DNA of 7,671 bases from Desulfobacterales bacterium (GCA_030145595.1 JAQYVG010000164.1:1-7671), one strand, 5' to 3'. Shown: positions 1 through 6,424, numbered from the stretch's first letter. Program-made: numbers and translations. Notes: a model not told the origin generated them from the letters alone.

Positions 1-327
1 ATGTTTAAGTTCTGATCGGATTTCATCCACAGTGATGGGTGCAGACTTTTCTTTGAAATCGCCGGTTTTGGCCCGCAGGTGCTGTTTGGCTCCCCGGATA
101 GTAAATTTTTCATCATACAGAAGATGCTTGATCTTTAAAATTAGCTCTACATCAATTTTTCTGTACAGTCGATGGCCTGATGCTGTTCGTTTTGGTTTTA
201 TTCTTTTGAATTCAGTTTCCCAGAACCTTAAAACATATGCCGGAACCCCTGTAATTGCGCTGACTTCTCCAACTTTGAAGTACAGCTTATCAGGCAGCTC
301 TTTTTGATCAGGTTTGTTGTTTTGCAT
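1..327 (-). CDS. MerR-family transcriptional regulator, N-terminal part (runs off the left edge)
   Basis: The minus frame from the ATG at 325-327 stays open for 109 codons to the window edge, so the C-terminus is missing. Residues about 16-85 read as a MerR winged helix-turn-helix: YFKVGEVSAITGVPAYVLRF (16-35), then a WETEF segment, the wing motif SGHRLYRKID (50-59) and a helix ending in the FTIRGAKQHL type. MerR-family proteins bind promoter DNA as dimers; the effector is normally set by the C-terminal part, which is not visible. This short-wing type, lying directly after pheT, is common in deltaproteobacteria, and its regulon is generally unknown. The start is 26 nt after the pheT stop, so it is probably the last or a late gene of the translation operon. 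The ribosome binding site is weak (GGGGT about 8 nt upstream). The family is clear; the specific role is not. Confidence 0.88.
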   Translation of the reverse strand, partial: MQNNKPDQKELPDKLYFKVGEVSAITGVPAYVLRFWETEFKRIKPKRTASGHRLYRKIDVELILKIKHLLYDEKFTIRGAKQHLRAKTGDFKEKSAPITVDEIRSELKH

Positions 328-353
328 CTTAATACCCCAATTAGGCCTAAATG

Positions 354-2771
354 TCAGGCAGGCAATGCAGCATCAAATTCCTTTAAAAGGCTGTCGGCAA
401 TGTCTTTATGGATTCGATTTACCTTATCATCATCCAAGGTCTCTTGGAAAGATCTGTAAGTTATTCTAAATGAAATACTTTTTTTGCCTGAGGGGGTCGG
501 ATCACCTTCGAATACGTCAAATAAATGCAAACTTTCCACCAGGTCTTCATCAAGGGTTTCAACGCATTTTAGTATCTTCAGCGCTTCGACATTCTTGTCG
601 ACAATCAGGGTAATATCTCTCGATGTGGCCGGAAATTTTGGAAGGGGACGGGCTGATTTCAAAGTAGGTATTTGCTCGAGCAGCAGGTCGAAATTAAGTT
701 CAAAGATGTAAGCCGTTTGCTTGAGATCGTAGTTGCCAAGCACATTCGGATGCAGTTCTCCTAAAAGGCCTAATGGTTCATCGGTTATAAAAACTTGGGC
801 CGTATAACCGGGTGTCGTGTAACAGCAAAATTCCGGCGGCATACGGGTAAATGCCCCGTTGACAACGCCCAGACTCTTTAACAATTCTTCGACAACACCT
901 TTTAAGTCATAAAAATCGCAATTTATTTCTTCGGAAAACCACAAAGCATCATTTCTAATTCCGGTCCAAAGACCGGCCAGCATTTCAACTTCAATCGGCT
1001 GACTGTCTATTTCTCCGGTGCTAAAAAAAACGTTGCCCATCTCAAAAAGTTTCAAATTTTTATTTTGCATTGCCAGGTTGCGATGCATTGTTTCAAGCAG
1101 GCCGGGGACTAAAGATGTGCGCATCACGGACTGATCTTCCGACAAACGATTTAATATCTCTACTTGGTTGCGTTTAGGGTCATCCGGTCTGATTTGGAGG
1201 CGATCACATGACAGCTTGTTGATAAAGCTGTAATTTATCGCTTCAGTAAAGCCCATGCCTGTCATCAGATTTTTAATGCGGACTCTCGAGTCGACCCGCC
1301 CGGACGTCTTTCTGTCATCCGCCGGTATCAAGGGGAAGGTTGTCTTGATGTTGTCATAACCCAACAACCGTGCAATCTCTTCAGTAAGATCTTCAAATCT
1401 GCTGATGTCAACTCTACAGGACGGCGGGAAAACACGAAGTTTGTCGTTATCAATTTTCTCAACTTCAAACTCAATCGAGCGCAAAAAGCTTTCAATCTCA
1501 TTTTGGTCCAAACGGGTACCAAGATGACGATTTAAAGCATTGACGCTGCAATCGATGATTTTATCGGGCAAAGGCTTGGGGTGTTCATCAATCGTGCCGC
1601 TGATTAGTTTGCCGCTGCTGATTCCGACAATGAGTTGGGCAACTCGATGCAATGCGGTGGTGGTGCCCCGGGGGTCAACGCCACGTTCAAACCGATGGGA
1701 CGCATCGGTGCTCAGTCCCAGTTTTTTAGCCGTTTTCCGAATACAAACCGGATCAAAATAAGCGCTTTCAAGCAGAACCCGTGTGGTGGTGTCTTCGACT
1801 TCCGAATTCAACCCGCCCATAACACCTCCAATAGCAACCGGCTTCTCTCCATCACAGATCATAAGCATTTCCGGATCCAGGTGCCGCTCTTTTTGATCCA
1901 GAGTGGTAAATGTCTCATCCTGTTGCGCGACCCGAACAACAATTCTATTTTCAGCCAGCTGGTCAAAATCAAAGGCATGCAGCGGCTGACCGGTCTCCAT
2001 CATAACAAAATTGGTGGCATCGACGACATTGTTAATCGGCTTTAAACCTATTGAAATAAGTCGATCCTGCAGCCAAAACGGTGAGGGGCCGACCTTAACA
2101 TCCACAACAAGCATAGCGGCATATCTTGGACAAAAGTCCGGATCTAAAATTTTGACAGAGGTATAATTTAAAATATCATCGAAAGATTCCGGAAGGCTAA
2201 TTGCAGGATATTTTACCTTCGCATTCTTAAATGCCGCAACTTCCCGTCCTATTCCAATGATACTTAAACAGTCCGCCCTGTTGGGTGTCAGGTCAATTTC
2301 AAACACAGGGTCTGATAATACAAGCGCCTGGTTTAACGGATCTCCAGCCGAAAAGTCGGAGGCAAGCTCCATGATGCCAGCCCTGCTTGCACCCAGGCCC
2401 AATTCAGCTTCACTGCAAAGCATCCCCTCGGAGGTTTCGCCACGGATCAAATCTTTTTTGAGAACATTGCCGTCCGGCAGACAGGTGCCGGGAAGGGCAC
2501 AGGGTGCCAGCATATCTTTTTTCACATTGGGCGCGCCACACACAACAGGAATCACGCGGTAGCCCACATCCACCTGGCAGATTTTGAGATTGTCAGCCTG
2601 CGGATGGGGTGCAATCTTGGCAATACGGCCAACTACAACTCTGTCGAGATACTCATAACGATCTGAAACACTCTCAACTTCAAGCCCTGCCATGGTAAGG
2701 GCGTCAGCCATGTCTTCCGGCGGCATGTCAACGTCCACGTATTGCGTTAACCAGCTTAAACTGACTTTCAT
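354..2771 (-). CDS. pheT: Phenylalanyl-tRNA synthetase beta subunit
   Basis: This is the beta subunit of the cytoplasmic alpha2beta2 enzyme that charges tRNA-Phe. At 805 aa it has the usual full bacterial length. Domains in order: an N-terminal segment (1-38), an EMAP/OB-fold tRNA-binding domain (about 39-150; LKICQVDVG, NVLKKDLIRGETSEGMLCSE), the B3/B4 editing domain (about 210-390), B5 (about 400-475), a catalytic-like core without active-site function (about 485-690), and the C-terminal ferredoxin-like anticodon-binding domain (about 710-803; PATSRDITLIVD, SFRITYRS). Editing-site residues appear conserved: H265 in GQPLHAFD, the AIGGVMGG loop (313-320), E335 and SHRFERGVDP (358-367). This suggests that deacylation of mischarged Tyr-tRNA is retained. 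The ATG lies one base after the pheS stop codon, so the two subunits are probably translationally coupled; an AAGG lies inside the pheS end. No truncation is seen. Confidence 0.98.
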   Translation of the reverse strand: MKVSLSWLTQYVDVDMPPEDMADALTMAGLEVESVSDRYEYLDRVVVGRIAKIAPHPQADNLKICQVDVGYRVIPVVCGAPNVKKDMLAPCALPGTCLPDGNVLKKDLIRGETSEGMLCSEAELGLGASRAGIMELASDFSAGDPLNQALVLSDPVFEIDLTPNRADCLSIIGIGREVAAFKNAKVKYPAISLPESFDDILNYTSVKILDPDFCPRYAAMLVVDVKVGPSPFWLQDRLISIGLKPINNVVDATNFVMMETGQPLHAFDFDQLAENRIVVRVAQQDETFTTLDQKERHLDPEMLMICDGEKPVAIGGVMGGLNSEVEDTTTRVLLESAYFDPVCIRKTAKKLGLSTDASHRFERGVDPRGTTTALHRVAQLIVGISSGKLISGTIDEHPKPLPDKIIDCSVNALNRHLGTRLDQNEIESFLRSIEFEVEKIDNDKLRVFPPSCRVDISRFEDLTEEIARLLGYDNIKTTFPLIPADDRKTSGRVDSRVRIKNLMTGMGFTEAINYSFINKLSCDRLQIRPDDPKRNQVEILNRLSEDQSVMRTSLVPGLLETMHRNLAMQNKNLKLFEMGNVFFSTGEIDSQPIEVEMLAGLWTGIRNDALWFSEEINCDFYDLKGVVEELLKSLGVVNGAFTRMPPEFCCYTTPGYTAQVFITDEPLGLLGELHPNVLGNYDLKQTAYIFELNFDLLLEQIPTLKSARPLPKFPATSRDITLIVDKNVEALKILKCVETLDEDLVESLHLFDVFEGDPTPSGKKSISFRITYRSFQETLDDDKVNRIHKDIADSLLKEFDAALPA

Positions 2772-2772
2772 C

Positions 2773-3780
2773 TTAAAATTGCCTTAAAAATCTTAAATCG
2801 TTTTCAAAATATTTGCGGATATCATCAATTCTATATTTTAACATGGCAATTCTTTCAACACCCATCCCAAAGGCAAATCCGCTGTAGCGGGTCGTATCGT
2901 AACCGACGTTTTCAAACACAGCAGGATGTACCATGCCGGAACCAAGAACTTCAAGCCATCCGGTGTGTGAGCATACCCTGCATCCCGCCCCCCGGCAGAT
3001 AACACATCGAATGTCAACTTCGGCACTCGGTTCGGTAAAAGGGAAGAAGCTGGGTCTGAATCTTAAGCTTGTCCCGGCGTCAAACATCTGGTGTACAAAT
3101 GTAGTAAGCACCCCCTTGAGATCGCCAAAGGAAATGCCTTTATCAACCAGCAAGCCTTCAACTTGATGAAACATGGGGGTGTGTGTCAGATCGGAATCAC
3201 AACGGTAGACCTTGCCGGGGGCAATAATTCTGACCGGCGGCTTCTGTTGCTCCATTATCCGCGGCTGGGTGGGAGAGGTATGGGTTCGCAGAACTATGTT
3301 CTTTGAAATATAGAACGTATCCTGCATATCCCTTGCCGGATGATTTTTGGGGATATTAAGTGCTTCAAAATTATAATAATCGGTTTCAACCTCCGGCCCT
3401 TCAGCAATATCAAACCCTAACTTGATAAAAATGTCGCAAATCTGCTGGGCAATCTGAGTAATAGGGTGCAACGATCCTTGCCGGACAACTCGGCCGGGCA
3501 GCGAAACATCGATGTGGCCTTCTGTTTCTAATGATGCCGTCTCAAGTTGTTTGAGGGCCTTTTTGAATTTGGCATCAAGAAGTCTTTTAGTCTCGTTGGC
3601 CTTTTTTCCGGCTTCTGGTTTCTGTTCCGGCGGAAGATCCGCAATACTCCTTAAAAATTGAGTGACTTTGCCTTTCCGGCCCAGATATCGGATTGAAAGG
3701 TCTTTGATGCTTTCAACATCAGCAGCAACCTCAAGCTCCTTCAGTGCCTGCTCTTGAATCTGTTCAATATTTTTTTCCAC
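2773..3780 (-). CDS. pheS: Phenylalanyl-tRNA synthetase alpha subunit
   Basis: This is the catalytic alpha subunit of PheRS, making Phe-AMP and then Phe-tRNA together with PheT. It is 335 aa, normal for the family. Residues 1-85 form the N-terminal coiled-coil arm that contacts tRNA, with the RYLGRKGKVTQFLRSI signature (31-46). The class II catalytic domain follows: GSLHPITQI (102-110), GPEVE (128-132), NHPARDMQDTFYI (146-158), THTSPTQPR (167-174), motif 2 VYRCDSDLTHTPMFHQVEG (191-209) and motif 3 GFAFGMGVERIAML (301-314). Cysteines 259, 262, 267 and 270, followed by TGW, form the cluster seen in many bacterial PheS proteins. The start is a GTG: an in-frame TGA ends only one codon upstream, and an ATG seven bases upstream is out of frame, so no longer form is possible. 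The Shine-Dalgarno match is poor, and coupling to rplT, 19 nt upstream, may help initiation. Confidence 0.97.
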   Translation of the reverse strand: MEKNIEQIQEQALKELEVAADVESIKDLSIRYLGRKGKVTQFLRSIADLPPEQKPEAGKKANETKRLLDAKFKKALKQLETASLETEGHIDVSLPGRVVRQGSLHPITQIAQQICDIFIKLGFDIAEGPEVETDYYNFEALNIPKNHPARDMQDTFYISKNIVLRTHTSPTQPRIMEQQKPPVRIIAPGKVYRCDSDLTHTPMFHQVEGLLVDKGISFGDLKGVLTTFVHQMFDAGTSLRFRPSFFPFTEPSAEVDIRCVICRGAGCRVCSHTGWLEVLGSGMVHPAVFENVGYDTTRYSGFAFGMGVERIAMLKYRIDDIRKYFENDLRFLRQF

Positions 3781-3799
3781 TTTTCATGAAATATCCGGG

Positions 3800-4150
3800 C
3801 TAAAGTTGTTGTGCAGCCAAATCGGTTATTTTGGCAAATCCCGCCGGATCAGATATTGCCAGTTCCGCCATAACTTTGCGGTCAAGCTCAACACCGGCAA
3901 GTTTAAGTCCGTGTATGAATTTGCTGTATGACAAATTATGCATGCGAACCGCCGCATTAATTCTTGTGATCCAGAGTTTCCGAAAATCGCGCTTGCGTAC
4001 TCTGCGATCACGATAGGCGTACATTAGTGCTTTGTCTACCGCATCAGCCGCTGTACGAAACAGCTTACTACGTCCTCCGCGAAACCCTCTGGCCAATTTT
4101 AATACTTTTTTCCGGCGTCTTCTAGCTTTAAAACCTCTTTTTACGCGCAT
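3800..4150 (-). CDS. rplT: 50S ribosomal protein L20 (bL20)
   Basis: This is a 50S subunit protein needed early in large-subunit assembly, where it binds 23S rRNA. In several bacteria it also represses its own operon by binding mRNA. It is 116 aa, full length for the family. The N-terminal half is the highly basic RNA-binding extension (GFKARRRRKKVLKLARGFRG, 6-25), followed by the compact helical domain with RKLWITRINAAVRMHNLSYS (57-76) and GVELDRKVMAELAISDP. The ATG has a strong AAGGAGA ribosome binding site about 8 nt upstream, so it can be initiated independently of rpmI. The spacer to rpmI is about 158 nt, unusually long, because an inverted heptamer repeat occupies it. The sequence gives no direct evidence of an L20 operator. 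Confidence 0.98.
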   Translation of the reverse strand: MRVKRGFKARRRRKKVLKLARGFRGGRSKLFRTAADAVDKALMYAYRDRRVRKRDFRKLWITRINAAVRMHNLSYSKFIHGLKLAGVELDRKVMAELAISDPAGFAKITDLAAQQL

Positions 4151-4173
4151 TGCTACTCTCCTTATCTATAGCC

Positions 4174-4307
4174 GTTCACAGGTTCAACGTTTCCCGTTCC
4201 GGGTTCTGCGTTCTGCGTTCAACCCTGGACTAATAATTAATAATTAATTGTTAATTATTAATTGTTAACCATTATTCCCCGAACCCTGAACCTCTGAACC
4301 TTTGAAG
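4174..4307. repeat. Inverted heptamer arrays around an AT-rich palindrome (rpmI-rplT spacer)
   Basis: On the plus strand GTTC (once GTTT) recurs at 4174, 4182, 4189, 4196, 4203, 4210 and 4217, a period of 7 after one step of 8. The mirror motif GAAC (last GAAG) recurs at 4281, 4288, 4296 and 4304. The two arrays are therefore inverted with respect to each other; for example 4174-4185 and the complement of 4296-4307 match at 11 of 12 positions. Between them lies an almost perfect AT-only palindrome, 4231-4247 against 4251-4267 (16 of 17 pairs, 3-nt loop). It lies inside the operon transcript and should fold into a large hairpin. Function is unknown; a repeat expansion or a non-autonomous element are both possible. 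Confidence 0.8.
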
Positions 4308-4308
4308 C

Positions 4309-4506
4309 CTATCCGTTGGGAAGCAGGAGCTTTATCTCTTTTCTATTCGTTTTGTCAACAATCCGGCTTTGCCGTAGCCCCCGCTTACGCTTTGTGGTCT
4401 TTTTCGTTAACATATGACTTGCATTTGATTTTGAAAATACAAATTTACCCGTACCTGTCTTCTTGAAACGCTTTGCTGCTGCACGATTTGTCTTGATTTT
4501 CGGCAT
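4309..4506 (-). CDS. rpmI: 50S ribosomal protein L35 (bL35)
   Basis: This is a small, very basic 50S protein that stabilises 23S rRNA. It is 65 aa, the normal family length. It opens with the family signature MPKIKTNRAAAKRFKKTGTG, continues with a central stretch of the SHMLTKKTTKRKRGLR type and ends in IKLLLPNG. It has an ATG start with an AAAGGAA ribosome binding site about 7 nt upstream and a TAG stop. It keeps its usual place between infC and rplT, but both flanking spacers are expanded with repeats: about 590 nt on the infC side and about 160 nt on the rplT side. In bacteria with L20 autoregulation, rpmI and rplT are repressed together; the leader where that would act is occupied here by the MITE-like hairpin. 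Confidence 0.98.
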   Translation of the reverse strand: MPKIKTNRAAAKRFKKTGTGKFVFSKSNASHMLTKKTTKRKRGLRQSRIVDKTNRKEIKLLLPNG

Positions 4507-4560
4507 TTATAATTCCTTTCACTCTTGTCCAAAATAAATGGTATCTTCTCAATAAATGGA

Positions 4561-4767
4561 GGCTACCGGTAATGAAATTTGAAAATGGCTGATTGTTTGA
4601 ACGCATTAGTGAGTGTTAAGAAAAAACAGCAACTATCTGATATCTTCATAAACAATAGAGACGTAATAACCATAGATCATTCTTATTTCAATGTTATGGC
4701 CCTGTTTTTTCTTTAGACTCACTTTTGCGTGAGTTTCAGACGTTTTCAAATTTTATTACCGGTTGCC
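4561..4767. repeat. MITE-like element with 25-bp terminal inverted repeats
   Basis: The left end (4561-4585, GGCTACCGGTAATGAAATTT then GAAAA) is matched in inverse complement by the right end (4743-4767) at 23 of 25 positions. After a less similar stretch of about 20 nt, a second inner block matches at 23 of 27: 4603-4629, ending in AAAAAACAG, against the complement of 4702-4728. Arms of about 66-69 nt therefore flank a central 72 nt that has its own CCATA/TATGG pairing (4670-4674, 4695-4699). A nested perfect ACTCAC/GTGAGT hairpin lies at 4717-4734. There is no coding capacity and no clear target-site duplication. It looks like a non-autonomous inverted-repeat element in the operon leader, 54 nt before rpmI. 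A structured regulatory RNA is the alternative. Confidence 0.65.
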
Positions 4768-4860
4768 GCACCACTTACCAGAACTTATTGAAAAGTTACA
4801 TGTTTTCTTTTTAACTATATGTTTTTATGGTATTAACCTCAGTCAAAGCTCATTGGAACC

Positions 4861-4922
4861 TTGGAGTAATGGAGTGTTGGAGTAATGTAGAAATCAAGGG
4901 AACCATTACTCCAGTACTCCAA
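4861..4922. repeat. Octamer-based inverted repeat (TGGAGTRN units)
   Basis: GGAGT recurs at 4863, 4871 and 4879 (exact period 8), and the complement ACTCC recurs at 4908 and 4916 (period 8). A perfect 10-bp stem forms between 4878-4887 (TGGAGTAATG) and 4904-4913, with a 16-nt loop; other registers also pair because the arms are repetitive. It is non-coding, in the infC-rpmI spacer. It has the same design as the arrays at 4174-4307, 6425-6491 and 7382-7662 but a different unit. Confidence 0.75.
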
Positions 4923-5080
4923 CAAATCCAAACCGTTTAAAAGTTCAAATATAGATGGCGCGAGCATTAGACAAAATCCAGCCCACGCCATCTTAAAAAT
5001 AAAAAACCATGAACAATTAGCAAGGTAACATGCTTTAAAATCCAGCACTTTAACGCTTGCAAAAGAGAGTCGGATGAAGA

Positions 5081-5104
5081 AAATAATTGTTTCTACAATT
5101 ATTT
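5081..5104 (-). other. Perfect hairpin overlapping the infC stop codon
   Basis: Arms 5081-5090 (AAATAATTGT) and 5095-5104 (ACAATTATTT) are perfectly complementary with a 4-nt loop. On the transcribed strand the TAA stop of infC (5099-5101) lies in the 5' arm, and the 3' arm runs into a short U-rich stretch (TTTTCTTC). The stem is almost all A-T, so it would be a poor intrinsic terminator. It could act as partial attenuation, a processing site or 3'-end protection. Confidence 0.45.
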
Positions 5105-5641
5105 CGGCGCCAGTAACATATACATGGTACGGCCTTCAAACTTGGGGTATTGCTCCACTGCAGCAAATTCCTCCGTTTCTTGAACAATTCTTTCCAGCAC
5201 ATCCCTGCCAAGCTGGGAAAGCGTAATTTCACGACCCCTGAATATAACGGTTACCTTGACTTTGTCCTTTTTAGCAATAAACTTCTTGATATGGTTGATC
5301 TTGGTCTGCAAATCGTGTTCGCCTGTTTTTGGGCGCACCTTTATTTCTTTGAGTTGAAAGGTACTTTGTTTCTTTTTTGCTTCTTGTTTCTTTTTGGTCA
5401 GCTCATACTTGTAGCGACCGTAATCCATTATTTTACAAACAGGGGGATTTGCATTGGGAGAAATTTCAACCAGGTCAAGACCAAAATCTCCGGCAGTGGC
5501 AAGGGCCTTGTACGTAGGGATAATGCCGATCTGATTTCCGTCGGGATCTATTACTCTAACCTCTTTGGCTCTTATATTCTTATTGATAAATGTTCTGTCT
5601 GATCTCCTTGGTCTATTTGTTGGTCGTCTTGTTACAGCTAT
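5099..5641 (-). CDS. infC: Translation initiation factor IF-3, probable AUA start
   Basis: IF3 binds the 30S subunit, prevents premature 50S joining and proofreads the start codon-initiator tRNA pairing. The N-domain begins at FINKNIRAKEVRVIDPDGNQ and includes LDLVEISPNANPPVCKIMDY, a lysine-rich linker follows (YELTKKKQEAKKKQ), and the C-domain has LKEIKVRPKTGEHDLQTKI and VTVIFRGREI, ending in LLAPK. The frame is open up to an ATG at 5680, but that ATG has no Shine-Dalgarno and would add MSNNNNFYCRRCR, which is untypical. A perfect AGGAGGT (5647-5653) sits 5 nt before the ATA at 5639-5641. Starting there gives 180 aa, the length of E. coli IF3. Non-AUG starts (AUU in E. coli, AUC in Myxococcus) are known for infC and let IF3 restrain its own synthesis. 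Gene identity is certain; the start is an inference. Confidence 0.93.
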   Translation of the reverse strand: MAVTRRPTNRPRRSDRTFINKNIRAKEVRVIDPDGNQIGIIPTYKALATAGDFGLDLVEISPNANPPVCKIMDYGRYKYELTKKKQEAKKKQSTFQLKEIKVRPKTGEHDLQTKINHIKKFIAKKDKVKVTVIFRGREITLSQLGRDVLERIVQETEEFAAVEQYPKFEGRTMYMLLAPK

Positions 5642-5646
5642 CCTGC

Positions 5647-5653
5647 ACCTCCT
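5647..5653 (-). promoter_or_regulatory. Shine-Dalgarno that decides the infC start
   Basis: On the minus strand the sequence is AGGAGGT, a full match to the anti-SD core and the best ribosome binding site seen in this window. It is 5 nt upstream of ATA (5639-5641) and lies inside the longer open frame that starts at ATG 5680, which has no such motif. Its position argues for an AUA initiation codon. Confidence 0.75.
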
Positions 5654-5766
5654 ACAGTAAAAATTGTTATTATTGCTCATCAGTGGGGAAACAAGGCAAA
5701 AGGCCTATTTTGAAAATTGTATTCGCCGTTAACCCTGCAGTTACTATCTTCCCAAACTGTGAACCA

Positions 5767-5814
5767 CCGGTCCAGACCGGATCTTCGAATATAAAATTAC
5801 GTTAATAAAAGCAA
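5767..5814 (-). promoter_or_regulatory. Tentative infC promoter and leader hairpin
   Basis: On the minus strand a -10-like TATATT (5788-5793) follows a -35-like TTGCTT (5809-5814) with a short 15-nt spacer. About 8 nt downstream lies CCGGTC-TG-GACCGG (5767-5780), a perfect 6-bp inverted repeat that would sit at the very start of the transcript. The -35 match and the spacing are weak, so this is a candidate only; readthrough from the deaminase gene is also possible. Confidence 0.3.
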
Positions 5815-5854
5815 GAACAAAATGCAAGAAAAATAAAAATTTGGTCCGGATTCT

Positions 5855-6355
5855 TTACTGGCTGAGTGTGTACTTGGCAAGCAGGCTCCCTTGCCAGTAT
5901 GTATGCTCCGGATTGTTGAAATAAGCCTTAAAAAGTTCCAGGCTTTGCTGGCGCAAAATATGCGGCACTATTGAAATCTGCCCGCTATGATACAAAGGGG
6001 CGAGCGCTTCTAAATTGCAGTTTGCGGCTCCTCCCATGACATCTTCGTAGGCGTAAACCACTGCTCCGATGCCGCTTAAAATAATGGCGCCAAGGCACAT
6101 CAGGCAGGGTTCCATGGTACAAAACAGGGTCACCTTGCTTTTATCTATATTCTCTTCAAGGTCAATAAGGCGCCTTAAGGCAACCATTTCGGCATGATCA
6201 ACTTCATTGACAGCATCTCCGGCGGTACCTGCTCGTGAAGCGTTTACTATAATCCTGTCCTGATAAACCAGTACGCAGCCAATCGGAAATTCCCCGGCCT
6301 CAAGTGCTTTTTGGGCTTGATCAAGCGCCTTTTTCATATAACGCTCGTAATCCAT
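5855..6355 (-). CDS. TadA-like nucleoside/tRNA adenosine deaminase (CDA superfamily)
   Basis: This is a 166-aa zinc-dependent deaminase. The metal and catalytic motif is HAE (H54, E56; VDHAEMVALRRL) with PCLMC (C84 and C87; TMEPCLMCLGAIILSGIG). The N-terminal MKKALDQAQKALEAGEFPIG (7-26) is typical of TadA and related nucleoside deaminases. TadA converts A34 of tRNA-Arg(ACG) to inosine; relatives act on guanine or free nucleosides. The segment after the zinc site (LEALAPLYHSGQISIVPHIL) and the C-terminus (YFNNPEHTYWQGSLLAKYTL) do not resemble the E. coli TadA tail, so the substrate is uncertain and no symbol is given. The ATG has a GAGG ribosome binding site 8 nt upstream. The gene lies 174 nt upstream of the infC ATG at 5680, on the same strand. 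Fold and catalytic motif are confident; tRNA specificity is an inference. Confidence 0.85.
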   Translation of the reverse strand: MDYERYMKKALDQAQKALEAGEFPIGCVLVYQDRIIVNASRAGTAGDAVNEVDHAEMVALRRLIDLEENIDKSKVTLFCTMEPCLMCLGAIILSGIGAVVYAYEDVMGGAANCNLEALAPLYHSGQISIVPHILRQQSLELFKAYFNNPEHTYWQGSLLAKYTLSQ

Positions 6356-6424
6356 ACGAATCGCCTCGAAAGTTTTTCAGTCAATTATGCTTTAAGGCAA
6401 TGTAATTATTCAATGATGTTTCGT

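Larger units (their letters stand above)
4507..5098. other. Long infC-rpmI spacer without a gene
   Basis: This 592-nt gap lies inside what is normally a tight operon. It contains the rpmI ribosome binding site, a 9-bp direct repeat AATAAATGG (4533-4541 and 4551-4559), the 207-bp hairpin element (4561-4767), an octamer-based inverted repeat (4861-4922) and an 8-bp stem with a 25-nt loop (4953-4960 against 4986-4993). The only sizeable open frame (minus, 4839-5048) reads straight through the octamer repeat and shows no family signature. It is not called as a gene. Confidence 0.75.

Noticed and set aside
1635..2045. 136-codon plus-strand open frame opposite pheT
   Set aside because: It is antisense to the conserved editing domain of pheT; no ribosome binding site or recognisable motif.
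4174..4307. CRISPR array
   Set aside because: Units are 7-8 nt without spacers, far shorter than CRISPR repeats, and the two halves are inverted.
4507..4800. L20-binding pseudoknot or riboswitch in the rpmI leader
   Set aside because: Placement would fit, but I could not trace a known consensus or the long-range pairing; the terminal-inverted-repeat layout fits a mobile-type hairpin better.
4817..4846. Internal promoter for rpmI-rplT (TTGACT as -35)
   Set aside because: The TTGACT is attractive, but no good -10 lies 16-18 nt downstream; the best TATAGT is 21 nt away.
4953..4993. Intrinsic terminator after infC (AGATGGCG/CGCCATCT stem)
   Set aside because: The stem is only 8 bp with a 25-nt loop and is followed by ATATTTGAACTTTT and not a clean U-tract; it is also about 100 nt from the gene end.
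4839..5048. 69-codon minus-strand open frame in the infC-rpmI spacer
   Set aside because: It reads through the octamer repeat (hence the YWSNG and YITPTLHYSK type peptide), has no good ribosome binding site and no recognisable domain; the repeat explains it.
5150..5602. 150-codon plus-strand open frame opposite infC
   Set aside because: It lies entirely antisense to a clear infC coding region, and its protein shows no family signature.
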